Of a stretch of DNA of 50,394 nucleotides, positions 42,041 through 50,240 are shown piece after piece; the stretch's first letter is position 1; each line of letters starts with the position of its first letter. The notes under the pieces are model-generated. The model searched no databases. It had not been told where the DNA came from and saw nothing but the letters and a program-made list of their open reading frames with translations. Location: positions 1 to 50,394 of the forward strand of contig NZ_FNRF01000008.1 of assembly GCF_900107775.1 (NCBI RefSeq). The letters are read 5' to 3'. A program made the position numbers and the translations under genes. Source of the DNA: Xylanibacter ruminicola. GTDB taxonomy: Bacteria > Bacteroidota > Bacteroidia > Bacteroidales > Bacteroidaceae.

Positions 42041-43171
42041 TCAATCAGCAGGTTCGAACTTGGTCCACATATCTGTGGCCAGCAAACAGAGTGTCAACGT
42101 GTAGCGACCGCTTACTGAGGGCACCCACTTCACGTCGCCACCGTTGTCCTGATAACGGAAGGGTGACAGACGATGATCACTCACGGGGTCGGCATTATAG
42201 TCGGGCGCGAAGAAGAAGGGATCGCCCCAGCCATTACCAACACCAATCTTAAACTCACCACCAGCATTAAAATCGCCAGTCCAAGCATAATAATATGGTT
42301 CGCGTGCGCTACCTACCATCTCCAAACGACCATTAGAGGTGTTTGTATTCCAACCTACCGAACAGCCGTTACCACAAATCCAGATCTGTCCTGGTGTGGG
42401 CAACTGAACGATGTCAAGTACACGACAGTCGTTGAAGCCGACGTTGGTATCCACGATAACCGTACGCTTGCCATTGCCATCGAAACGGAAATCGCGCACG
42501 TCACCGTCTGTATAGTACTCTAACTGCTCGCCTTCGGCCATACCATAGGCAGGATAAGCCTCTGTCGTGGTGGTAAAGTGATACTTGCAGGCGGTCATGT
42601 TCAACGTGGCCTCGTAGATACCAGTACCCAGCTGACGCTGATCCAAGCGCTGAGTCATTTGCTTGCCATCATCGGTGGTTATCTGCATGTACAGATAAGG
42701 CGAGTACTTCTCGTAGCCTGTGGCAGTGAACTCTACTATCGAAATCTCTGGTTTGATATAATGCTGCTCGTTCTTGAAGACAGCCAGCAACTGAGCTGTT
42801 ACCTTGACAGCCTGACCTGGCAGAGCCCACTGGCTCAGCAGACTATTCAGCTCGTCGTGGGTCATCGAGTAAGTCAGGTTAGTACCCAACTCCTTATAGT
42901 CGGAGTGGCTGTCTTTCTGACCGGTGGGATAGAGGCATAACTTATAGCTGATGCCCTCGGTAGCAGGGTCGGCATTCGTAGCCGCATCCCAACTGAAGGT
43001 GACGGCCGTCTGGTCGGCAGCACTCTTGCTGAGGGTAATCTCCTCAACCGAGCTCTTCACGTGCATCTCGTCGGGGTTCTCCTCCAGCGTGAAATACTCT
43101 GGGTCCTTGTTGCACGATGTGAACAGCAGTCCTGTGCACAAGGCACTGAATATCATTACATATTTCTTCAT
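42041..43171 (-). CDS. SusE-like surface glycan-binding lipoprotein
   Basis: A 376-residue lipoprotein. The signal sequence MKKYVMIFSALCTGLLFTSC ends in a lipobox with Cys20. A SusE N-terminal domain follows (about 30-145: VEEITLSKSAADQTAVTFSWDAA), then two beta domains with SusE/SusF features: YLYMQITTDDGKQMTQRLD, and GQIWICGNGCSVGW to the end with NGGDVKWVPSVSGRYTLTL. These proteins bind oligosaccharides at the surface beside SusCD. An alternative ATG four codons upstream (43183) is possible. It follows susD and closes the operon before the terminator. Confidence 0.88.
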   Translation of the reverse strand: MKKYVMIFSALCTGLLFTSCNKDPEYFTLEENPDEMHVKSSVEEITLSKSAADQTAVTFSWDAATNADPATEGISYKLCLYPTGQKDSHSDYKELGTNLTYSMTHDELNSLLSQWALPGQAVKVTAQLLAVFKNEQHYIKPEISIVEFTATGYEKYSPYLYMQITTDDGKQMTQRLDQRQLGTGIYEATLNMTACKYHFTTTTEAYPAYGMAEGEQLEYYTDGDVRDFRFDGNGKRTVIVDTNVGFNDCRVLDIVQLPTPGQIWICGNGCSVGWNTNTSNGRLEMVGSAREPYYYAWTGDFNAGGEFKIGVGNGWGDPFFFAPDYNADPVSDHRLSPFRYQDNGGDVKWVPSVSGRYTLTLCLLATDMWTKFEPAD

Positions 43172-43190
43172 AATCGTATTCATTTATAGC

Positions 43191-45116
43191 TTAATTACCA
43201 TTTTCGTTTACCCAGAATGGGGCCTCGCGCAAGTTGGGGTTCTTCTCGTACTCGTCGATATAGATAGGCATCCAGTAGTACTGGCGCTTCCAAATACGGG
43301 TCTGGAACACAGTGCGCTTGAAGAATTCCTCAGGAGTGCTACCCTGGAAGTTCATACCATAGTCGTCGCCACACATCTCGGGCAGGTTCTCTGCCTCCTT
43401 CCAGCGACGGATATCATACCAGCGGTTGTTCTCGCAGCACAGCTCCACACGGCGCTCGGCACGAATCACACGGCGCAGCTCGGCCTGGGTGTCATCCACA
43501 TGGATGAACTTCTCGTCCATCGGGCTCACATCGGCAGTAGTGTATTGGCGCACACCAGCACGCTCACGGATACGGTTCAGATACTTCAGAGCCTCCTGGC
43601 GCGAAGAGCTGTTGTCGTAGCACTCGTTCACAGCCTCGGCATAGTCGAGATAGGTGAAGGCCAGACGATAGGTGAAGCCCTGACGTGGGGTAATTGATCC
43701 TGTAAGGTTATTATCGAGCACGTTCAAGCCCTTACGAGCCAGATAGCCATTCTGTGGGGCATCGTGGGGTGATGATGTCTGGATATTATCACGACCGTTA
43801 TAGAAGAAATCGTATTTACGATTGCCTACTGCCAACCAAGCACCGTGGAACGATACGGCATTGTAGAAACGGGGCTCGCGGTTGCAGTACATATTATAGG
43901 TACCACGGTCGGTGACCTGTCCGGGCTTACCTGTACCATACTCCCAGTTGGTGATGTCGGAACGGTCGTCAATAGTGGTTGACATGCCATCCTCTACATA
44001 ACCTGAGTTAGGATCAGTGATAGGCAGTCCGTTCTTGGTGAAGAAGGCATCAACCAAACCCTGGTAAACACCCAGACCACAACCACCACCATACTCACGT
44101 ACACTCACCTTAACCAGGAAGAAATTATAACTGTTATTCTTAGTTACAGGGAAGGTAATCTCGTGGTTACCCTCGCTCCAACGCTTGATGTGCACGTTAT
44201 AGGTACTCATGAAGGGGTCGATCTCACCATTAGGACCTTTCTCGGTATAGAGAGCATAGCCAGCTTTCTCGGCCTCGTCGATACAGAGTTTCAGCGCTTC
44301 TACAGCACGCACCCATTTCTGTGGATCGTAGGTAGGATTAAAAATCTGTTCACCTTCGTTGTTCACATAATCCTTGTACCAAGGGTTACCATTCACCAGC
44401 GGACTGGCGGCAAAGAGCAACATGCGCGAACGAACGGTGAGCGCCATGATGCGGTTGATACGACCATATTTCGAAGGATCGTCATATACAGCAGGCAGTG
44501 CCATAGCAGCCTCCAGCATCTGCTTATCGCAGTAGTCAACCACATCGTCGAACTTAGACTGACCTACCATCAAATCTGCCAAATCAAAATCGGTGGGTGC
44601 AATATAATCGGGCTTGAAGGGGATACCACCATGGTTTTCGGCCAACTGCCACCAGCCATAGGCAGTGAGGAACTTCACCTCGTTCTTCATGTTGTCAACC
44701 TCCGATTGTGGCAGGTCGTGATCAGGCATCGCCTTTACCATATTATTAAAAATGTAGCCATGACGGATATAACGGGGCATCATCTGCCAGTAATTGGCAT
44801 CCCACTGTGAGTTAATGGTCCACTGGCCAAAAATCTTTGGGATCACTTTACTCCAATCCCACTGCTGCCAACGCTTTGAAGGAGTCATATCATCGGCGAA
44901 CACCTCATAACCATCGGTCTTCAGCTCCCACTTGTCAGGCGTATGAATCACATTATAGACATAGGCCAACCATTGATAGACCTTTTCACGGTTCTCGAAC
45001 ACCATATCGGTGGTCAGCTCGGTATCAGGCTCCTTGTCGAGATAGTCGGAGCACGACACTAACGAGCCACTCATGGCGCTAAGCGCACAGAAAATATATA
45101 GAAGTTTCTTCTTCAT
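43191..45116 (-). CDS. SusD/RagB family nutrient-binding outer-membrane lipoprotein
   Basis: A 641-residue lipoprotein with lipobox LVSC (Cys22) and the family start SDYLDKEPDTELTTDMVFENREKVYQWLAYVYN. TPR-like helices frame the binding face. The C-terminal RagB/SusD signature is YLNRIRERAGVRQY with LRRVIRAERRVELCCENNRWYDIRRW, and the protein ends TRIWKRQYYWMPIYIDEYEKNPNL. SusD closes the SusC transporter like a lid and binds the glycan. It starts 17 bases after susC and is followed by susE within about 20 bases. Confidence 0.95.
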   Translation of the reverse strand: MKKKLLYIFCALSAMSGSLVSCSDYLDKEPDTELTTDMVFENREKVYQWLAYVYNVIHTPDKWELKTDGYEVFADDMTPSKRWQQWDWSKVIPKIFGQWTINSQWDANYWQMMPRYIRHGYIFNNMVKAMPDHDLPQSEVDNMKNEVKFLTAYGWWQLAENHGGIPFKPDYIAPTDFDLADLMVGQSKFDDVVDYCDKQMLEAAMALPAVYDDPSKYGRINRIMALTVRSRMLLFAASPLVNGNPWYKDYVNNEGEQIFNPTYDPQKWVRAVEALKLCIDEAEKAGYALYTEKGPNGEIDPFMSTYNVHIKRWSEGNHEITFPVTKNNSYNFFLVKVSVREYGGGCGLGVYQGLVDAFFTKNGLPITDPNSGYVEDGMSTTIDDRSDITNWEYGTGKPGQVTDRGTYNMYCNREPRFYNAVSFHGAWLAVGNRKYDFFYNGRDNIQTSSPHDAPQNGYLARKGLNVLDNNLTGSITPRQGFTYRLAFTYLDYAEAVNECYDNSSSRQEALKYLNRIRERAGVRQYTTADVSPMDEKFIHVDDTQAELRRVIRAERRVELCCENNRWYDIRRWKEAENLPEMCGDDYGMNFQGSTPEEFFKRTVFQTRIWKRQYYWMPIYIDEYEKNPNLREAPFWVNENGN

Positions 45117-45133
45117 AACAATAATACGATAAA

Positions 45134-48100
45134 CTAAAAGTTAATGTCGATACCGAACATCACAGAACGGTTCATTGGATATTTCAAACCATCGTTGGTA
45201 CCCAATTCAGGATCCCACAGTTTGAACGACGAGAGGCAGAACAGGTTATTGCCACTGACATACACACGACAACTCTTCACATAGAAACTCTGCAACCAAG
45301 ACTTGGGCAAGGTATAACCAACCTCAAGAGTCTTACAACGTAGGAAGCTCATATCTTTCTTCCACCAGGTAGAACGACGGTAGTTGTTCACGTTAGGACC
45401 ATAGGTCAGACGGGGCCAGAAGGCATATGGATCCTGATTGGTCTCTGTCCAGCGATCGTCGAGATTATAACTGTAGGCGTTACCCTCCGTAGTAGTACCA
45501 CCACCAGGCAGGAAGTAAGGCTGATTACCAATCACACGATACATATCACCTGTGCCCTGGAAGAAGAAATTGAAATCGAAGTTCTTGTAGCTAATCACAC
45601 CACCGAAACCATACACGATGCGTGGGTCTTCAGTACCACCAATGTAACCTTCGTCGGCCTCGGTAATAGCACCATCACCATCCACATCTACATACTTAAT
45701 GTCGCCAGGATGCAGAATGGCAGCACCCACACCATCCTGTGTAGGAATACCATCCTTTAAGGTTCCGTCGGCATTAAAGTCGTCGTAGGTGAATAAGCGC
45801 TCAGCAACCAATCCCCACAACTCGTTCATTGAACGACCTGTAGCCGAACGATGGGTTCCCTTCAATGCTTCGGGCTCGTCTTTCTCATCTACACGGTTCT
45901 TGGCATAAGTAAAGTTACCATAGGCCGAAGTGAACAGGTCCTTGTTCCACTGCTTGTGGAAATTGAGTGTCACCTCTAAACCTTTGTTTGATACCTGACC
46001 GAAGTTAGCCCAAGGAGCCTTCACAAAACCAGTCTGAGTGGGAATGATGCTACGCTCCATAAAGATATTCTTACGCTTCTCACTGAAGATATCCACATTC
46101 AGGTCGAGCATATTCCACAAACCGACCTCGATACCAAGGTTCTTCTTGGTCACGGTCTCCCAAGTCAGGTTATCAACACCAATCTCACCTTCGGTGATAC
46201 CCTTGACACCATCGCGATCATAGTTCTTCTGACCATTGGTTCCCCAAATATAGCCCTGCTCGTTGGTGAAAAGTGTGCCCAGATAGGCAAAACGGCGACC
46301 ACCAATATTATCATCACCGGCCTGACCAATGCTGGCACGGAACTTGATCTTATGGAAGATAGGTTTCAGTTTCTCCATGAAGTGCTCCTCACTGAGCAAC
46401 CATCCGATAGCAAAAGAAGGGAAAAAACCGAAACGCTTACCCTTGGCAAAGTTCTCAGAACCGTTGTAACCGAAGTTGAACTCAGCCACATAGCGGTTGT
46501 CATAGGTGGCCGACAAGCGACCAGCGATACCCTGCTTACGGTAGTCCTGAATACTACCATCATCATAGGCCTGCTGATTGTAGAGCAACATGGCATCCAC
46601 ATCGGTTTTACCAAAACGATGGTTATACATCAGGTCGGTCTCGAAATACACGCGGGTATTACCATATTCATTGCCCTGCTCGTTGCCCAGCGATTCATCG
46701 CCAGCTTCATGCTGCGAGTAAATCAGGTTACCCTCTTCATCACGTCCAGTAGCGGGGAATACGGTACTTGGTTTTGCAGTACGACTACGACGGCTACGGT
46801 TCCAGCGGTCGAAACTAAACAGACCCTTAGCCTTCAATCCTGGCAGAATCATCTTCAAATCCTGCTCAACACTGAACAGAGTCTGAATTTTACTTGAAGT
46901 AATGAAGTCGTAACCTTGCTGAGTGACCGTACGCCAGGGGTTAGCACGATACGAAATCACAGGGATAGCACCATCACTATAACGGGCTGGATGCACGAAA
47001 GGCAAGGTACGGAAAGCCTCACCAAACGCATCATTGGTATTGCAACGCTGCTTCTTGAATCGGTTCAGATAACCACCAATGTTTACACGGAGCATGGTGG
47101 TCTTGGTCACGTCCATATCAATGTTAGTGCGCAGGTTATACTGCTGGTTGTTAGTTGCATTATCGAAAACCAGACTCTTATCCTGCTCCAGCAGACCTGT
47201 CTCCTTGAAATATGAGGTGACAATCGAGTAGCGCAGGAAGTCGGAACCACCGCTCACCTCCAGATTACCACGAGTGGTATAGGCATAATCCTTTGTAATG
47301 GCATCCACCCAGTTCACATCAGGATAAAGGTCGGGATCATAGCCAGAGCGGGTACGATCAATCTGCTGCTGTGTAAAAGGCTGAGCCACCCTGTCCTGAG
47401 CAGCCAACTCGTTGAGCAGCGACATATAGTCGGGCGCATTCAGGAACTTTGGCAACTGAGTGGGCTGATTGATAGCGTGTTCAACATGGAAACTCACCTG
47501 AGGTGCTCCTATCTTACCACGCTTGGTGGTAATCACGATCACGCCGTTAGCACCTCGGACACCATACATGGCCGACGCCGAAGCATCTTTCAATATAGAA
47601 AACGACTCAATTTCAGCAACATCTACGTTATCCAAGTCACGCTCCACACCATCAACCAAAATCAATGGGTTGTTGCTACCAGAGAAGGTAGAGATACCTC
47701 GAATCCAGAAGTTTGAGTCATCATAGCCAGGCTCACCTGAGCGTTGAATACCAATAACACCACTCAGCTTACCAGCCAGATTATTAGATAAGGTACGCGT
47801 AGAACCGAACTGCAGCTCAGCAGGCTTGATGGTCTCGATAGCACCAATGATAGATGCTTTCTTCTGACTGGAATAACCAGTTACTACCACTTCGGTAAAC
47901 TCATTGGTTTCTTCCTCCAGCATCACATTCAGCAGGCGCGAACCGTTCACCTTGACCTGTTTGCTGGCAAAACCAATGTAATTAAACTCTAACGTGGTAC
48001 CACTCTTAGCGGGCACGTTAATACGGAACATACCATCGGCATCGGTAATAGCACGGGTTTCCGTACCTACCAATGTAACGGTTACACCGATAAGCGGTTC

Positions 48101-48271
48101 TTTCTGCTTATCAGTAACAAGACCTGTCACCTGAGTGGTCTGTACGCCTTGCGCCATAGCAACTGGAGCCGAAGGCAACAACGGTGCAGCCATCAGCATC
48201 GTCAAGCTGCAGAGCATCACAGAACTGGCAGGCAACCAGAAGTGACAAATTTTGGTTAGTTGTTTCTTCAT
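45134..48271 (-). CDS. SusC/RagA family TonB-linked outer-membrane transporter
   Basis: A 1045-residue TonB-dependent transporter. It has a signal peptide (about residues 1-40), a carboxypeptidase-D-like regulatory domain (about 43-125: VTGLVTDKQKEPLIGVTVTL) and the TonB box/plug (about 125-250: EVVVTGYSSQKKASIIGAI, GVRGANGVIVITTKRG). A 22-strand barrel with the C-terminal SVMFGIDINF ending in Phe completes it. There is no N-terminal STN domain, so it is probably not coupled to an anti-sigma factor. It is the first gene of susC-susD-susE, transcribed from 48317-48325 under the GTATAAC operator. The substrate is unknown; the neighbouring enzymes suggest alpha-glucosyl or alpha-mannosyl glycans. 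Confidence 0.95.
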   Translation of the reverse strand: MKKQLTKICHFWLPASSVMLCSLTMLMAAPLLPSAPVAMAQGVQTTQVTGLVTDKQKEPLIGVTVTLVGTETRAITDADGMFRINVPAKSGTTLEFNYIGFASKQVKVNGSRLLNVMLEEETNEFTEVVVTGYSSQKKASIIGAIETIKPAELQFGSTRTLSNNLAGKLSGVIGIQRSGEPGYDDSNFWIRGISTFSGSNNPLILVDGVERDLDNVDVAEIESFSILKDASASAMYGVRGANGVIVITTKRGKIGAPQVSFHVEHAINQPTQLPKFLNAPDYMSLLNELAAQDRVAQPFTQQQIDRTRSGYDPDLYPDVNWVDAITKDYAYTTRGNLEVSGGSDFLRYSIVTSYFKETGLLEQDKSLVFDNATNNQQYNLRTNIDMDVTKTTMLRVNIGGYLNRFKKQRCNTNDAFGEAFRTLPFVHPARYSDGAIPVISYRANPWRTVTQQGYDFITSSKIQTLFSVEQDLKMILPGLKAKGLFSFDRWNRSRRSRTAKPSTVFPATGRDEEGNLIYSQHEAGDESLGNEQGNEYGNTRVYFETDLMYNHRFGKTDVDAMLLYNQQAYDDGSIQDYRKQGIAGRLSATYDNRYVAEFNFGYNGSENFAKGKRFGFFPSFAIGWLLSEEHFMEKLKPIFHKIKFRASIGQAGDDNIGGRRFAYLGTLFTNEQGYIWGTNGQKNYDRDGVKGITEGEIGVDNLTWETVTKKNLGIEVGLWNMLDLNVDIFSEKRKNIFMERSIIPTQTGFVKAPWANFGQVSNKGLEVTLNFHKQWNKDLFTSAYGNFTYAKNRVDEKDEPEALKGTHRSATGRSMNELWGLVAERLFTYDDFNADGTLKDGIPTQDGVGAAILHPGDIKYVDVDGDGAITEADEGYIGGTEDPRIVYGFGGVISYKNFDFNFFFQGTGDMYRVIGNQPYFLPGGGTTTEGNAYSYNLDDRWTETNQDPYAFWPRLTYGPNVNNYRRSTWWKKDMSFLRCKTLEVGYTLPKSWLQSFYVKSCRVYVSGNNLFCLSSFKLWDPELGTNDGLKYPMNRSVMFGIDINF

Positions 48272-48316
48272 TTTTTTGTTAAATTGTTAATTTGTTAGCT
48301 TTGATTGATTTGCGGT

Positions 48317-48325
48317 GCAAAGTTA
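48317..48325 (-). promoter_or_regulatory. susC operon promoter, -7 box TAACTTTGC
   Basis: TAACTTTGC on the minus strand lies 45 bases before the susC ATG. No TTG is found at the -33 position, which suggests that an activator is needed. Confidence 0.68.
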
Positions 48326-48362
48326 ACCTCTTATATCCATTATCCGCTAATAAAAAAGATTT

Positions 48363-48455
48363 GTATAAGGCTATATAAGCAGTATTACAGAAAATACACC
48401 CTGATTATCAAGCAGTTAACAATTTAACAAGCAAACGTGTGTATAACAGAAATAT
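48363..48455 (-). promoter_or_regulatory. GTATAAC-like direct-repeat operator of the susC operon
   Basis: GTATAAG (48363), GTATTAC (48382) and GTATAAC (48441), with CTGATTATCA at 48401, stand 38, 57 and 116 bases upstream of the -7 box edge. The GH31 operon has 38, 57 and 114. TGTATAACAGAAATAT (48440-48455) is identical in both places. Probable binding site of the DUF6377 regulator. Confidence 0.7.
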
Positions 48456-48461
48456 AAAATA

Positions 48462-48499
48462 AGCAACATGACAAATCACGCAGATTTTGTCATGTTGCT
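48462..48499 (-). terminator. Intrinsic terminator of the DUF2795 gene
   Basis: A perfect 14-bp stem (AGCAACATGACAAA 48462-48475 and its complement 48486-48499) has a 10-base loop. On the minus strand it is followed by the T-rich TATTTTATATTT. It lies 44 bases after the stop codon of the 73-residue gene and insulates the susC control region. Confidence 0.75.
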
Positions 48500-48542
48500 C
48501 ATTAAAAGACGTCTAAGGTTAGAGCTCGTTTGTTTTCAGCAA

Positions 48543-48764
48543 TTAGTACTCATCCTCGTTGAACAAGAAATCTTCTTTTGTAGGATAGTCGGGCCAGATG
48601 TCTTCGATGCTCTCATACACCTCACCTTCATCCTCAATCTCCTGCAGATTCTCCAATACTTCGAGTGGAGCTCCCGAACGGATGGCATAATCTATGAGTT
48701 CATCCTTGGTAGCGGGCCAAGGTGCGTCTTCTAATTTCGAAGCTAATTCAAGTGTCCAATACAT
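48543..48764 (-). CDS. Small acidic DUF2795 protein
   Basis: A 73-residue, strongly acidic protein (MYWTLELASKLEDAPWPATK, then IEDEGEVYESIEDIWPDYPT). It matches the conserved Bacteroidales DUF2795 family, in which the WPATKDELIDYAIRSGAP segment is the core. The function is unknown. The start is the ATG at 48764. The gene has its own promoter (48808-48816) and a strong terminator, so it is a stand-alone unit beside the PUL. The first half looks like a small helical domain, and the last 25 residues are nearly all acidic or aromatic. Confidence 0.85.
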   Translation of the reverse strand: MYWTLELASKLEDAPWPATKDELIDYAIRSGAPLEVLENLQEIEDEGEVYESIEDIWPDYPTKEDFLFNEDEY

Positions 48765-48807
48765 AATACAAGTTTGTTAGTTTAACTAATTCATTTTTTA
48801 TTCGGCC

Positions 48808-48816
48808 GCAAAAGTA
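48808..48816 (-). promoter_or_regulatory. Promoter of the DUF2795 gene, -7 box TACTTTTGC
   Basis: TACTTTTGC on the minus strand lies 44 bases before the ATG, in the short spacer after the adenosyltransferase gene. Confidence 0.66.
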
Positions 48817-48828
48817 ATGAATTAATTT

Positions 48829-49392
48829 CTATCTACCAACATTTTGCCATACAATTTCACTCTGATTTGCGTTAAAATTTATTTTTTTTGCCAAAACAAA
48901 CAGATAATCGCTCAATCTGTTCACATATTGCAATATTTCGGGGCTAATTTTAGCCACTTCCGACAAAGCAACAATGCGGCGTTCGGCCCTACGACACACC
49001 GTACGACACACATGGGCCTGTGCAGCTTCACGAGTACCTCCTGGCAATACAAACCCTTGTTTCTCGGGCAGCAACTTCATAATATCGTCTATCTGATGTT
49101 CTACCATCTCTATTTCGCCCTCAGGCAGATATGCAGAGGGAGATAAGACTGTTTGATCCTGATCGGTAGCTAAGTTGGTACATATATTAAACAAACAATT
49201 CTGAATACGCGTTAGCATCGCCTTGTCATCACCATCAGGTAAAAGCGAGATCAGCAGTCCTAAATGACTGCTCAGTTCATCTACCGTGCCATAAGCCTCA
49301 AGACGCTCACTGGCCTTCGATACACGCTGACCGCCTACAAGCGATGTTTTACCCATATCGCCACCTCGGGTATAGACTTTAGTTATTTTCAT
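48829..49392 (-). CDS. Cob(I)alamin adenosyltransferase, PduO type
   Basis: A 187-residue enzyme that transfers the 5'-deoxyadenosyl group of ATP to cob(I)alamin, giving coenzyme B12. The N-terminal ATP-binding segment KVYTRGGDMGKTSLVGGQRV and the helix SERLEAYGTVDELSSHLG are the PduO-type signature. CRTVCRRAERRIVAL with the later YVNRLSDYLFVLAK completes the active-site region. The length is usual. Methylmalonyl-CoA mutase in succinate/propionate metabolism is a likely user. It starts 11 bases after the pseudo-methyltransferase gene and is probably transcribed with it. Confidence 0.93.
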   Translation of the reverse strand: MKITKVYTRGGDMGKTSLVGGQRVSKASERLEAYGTVDELSSHLGLLISLLPDGDDKAMLTRIQNCLFNICTNLATDQDQTVLSPSAYLPEGEIEMVEHQIDDIMKLLPEKQGFVLPGGTREAAQAHVCRTVCRRAERRIVALSEVAKISPEILQYVNRLSDYLFVLAKKINFNANQSEIVWQNVGR

Positions 49393-49403
49393 AAATTAAT
49401 TGG

Positions 49404-49922
49404 TTAGAAGTTAATCTTATAGTTATGTTTAAATCTCGTTTTATCAAAGCATACGATACCGCAATAGTAAAGGTCGTAAGTAATCACTGTTCTATCGTCA
49501 GACTCTATCTCATGCCAACGATCCCAATCACGCCAGATACCTTCGACTACTATAACAGATTGATCATCGCATTTTAGCATCAAGGCGTCCCAGAAGGCCT
49601 TATCCTCAATGGTAACTCTAGCCAGCTCTACTTTATTAATAATAGGTGTAAAAGCTGTTTGATGGCATCCTGCCTGCCAGTAGCATTGATATTCATCTGG
49701 AATCATCATAGCTGGCTGACGCCAATTAGCTAATCGAAAGTATAAACGCCCCAGTTTGGTTGTGAGCCAATCATCGCCTTTCAACTGTTCATAGGCATAA
49801 TATGGCCAATGCTCGTTTATTACATAACGTACAAACGAGTAATCGGTAGGCGACTGGATGCCAAAGCCTCGGCATTGATGAATACGCCCTAACCAAACCA
49901 AACTGCCTTTCAATAGATTCAT
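49404..49922 (-). CDS. Degenerate class I SAM-methyltransferase-like protein, SAM-binding core missing
   Basis: A 172-residue protein. The N-terminus (RIHQCRGFGIQSPTDYSFV and NEHWPYYAYEQL) and C-terminus (VITYDLYYCGIVCFDK, HNYKINF) resemble the ends of the Bacteroidetes methyltransferases of about 250 residues that start with a G(I/V)HSPF motif. KLGRLYFRLANWRQP matches the segment just before their SAM motif, but the expected LELGTSLG is replaced by MMIPDEYQC and about 75 residues are gone. It is therefore probably not an active methyltransferase. The frame is intact. ATG 49922 is preferred over TTG 49988, which lies upstream of the promoter box. It is followed by the adenosyltransferase gene. 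Confidence 0.65.
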   Translation of the reverse strand: MNLLKGSLVWLGRIHQCRGFGIQSPTDYSFVRYVINEHWPYYAYEQLKGDDWLTTKLGRLYFRLANWRQPAMMIPDEYQCYWQAGCHQTAFTPIINKVELARVTIEDKAFWDALMLKCDDQSVIVVEGIWRDWDRWHEIESDDRTVITYDLYYCGIVCFDKTRFKHNYKINF

Positions 49923-49926
49923 TACT

Positions 49927-49935
49927 GCAAAGATA
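49927..49935 (-). promoter_or_regulatory. Promoter of the methyltransferase-like gene, -7 box TATCTTTGC
   Basis: TATCTTTGC on the minus strand ends only 5 bases before ATG 49922. If the box is used, transcription would begin at or next to the start codon (a leaderless mRNA). Confidence 0.55.
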
Positions 49936-49999
49936 GTGTAATTCGAGTGAAATACCAAAGGAAAACTCGTTTTTCTTTGTAATACCAAACAATAAACAC

Positions 50000-50033
50000 A
50001 AAAAAAATAGGAACCACTCGAAAGTGATTCCTA
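50000..50033 (-). terminator. Intrinsic terminator of the rRNA operon
   Basis: On the minus strand, TAGGAATCACT (50033-50023), loop TTCG and AGTGGTTCCTA (50018-50008) form an 11-bp stem with one G-U pair, capped by a UUCG tetraloop and followed by eight T (50007-50000). It stands 14 bases after the 5S 3' end. Confidence 0.9.
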
Positions 50034-50047
50034 CTTCGTTTTAAAAA

Positions 50048-50158
<111 letters not shown>

Positions 50159-50240
50159 ATATAGGTTATTGACATTGTCGACACAAGAAACGTAAGTAAA
50201 AATCCATCTCAGAAACAACTACATCTGATAATATCAGCAT

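Noticed and set aside
49923..49988. Longer N-terminus from a TTG start for the methyltransferase-like protein
   Set aside because: The extension reads through the -7 promoter box and does not match the family's N-terminus.
50159..50240. Possible tRNA between 23S and 5S rRNA
   Set aside because: The spacer is about 80 bases with no cloverleaf; only a short CTGATAATATCAG palindrome is seen.
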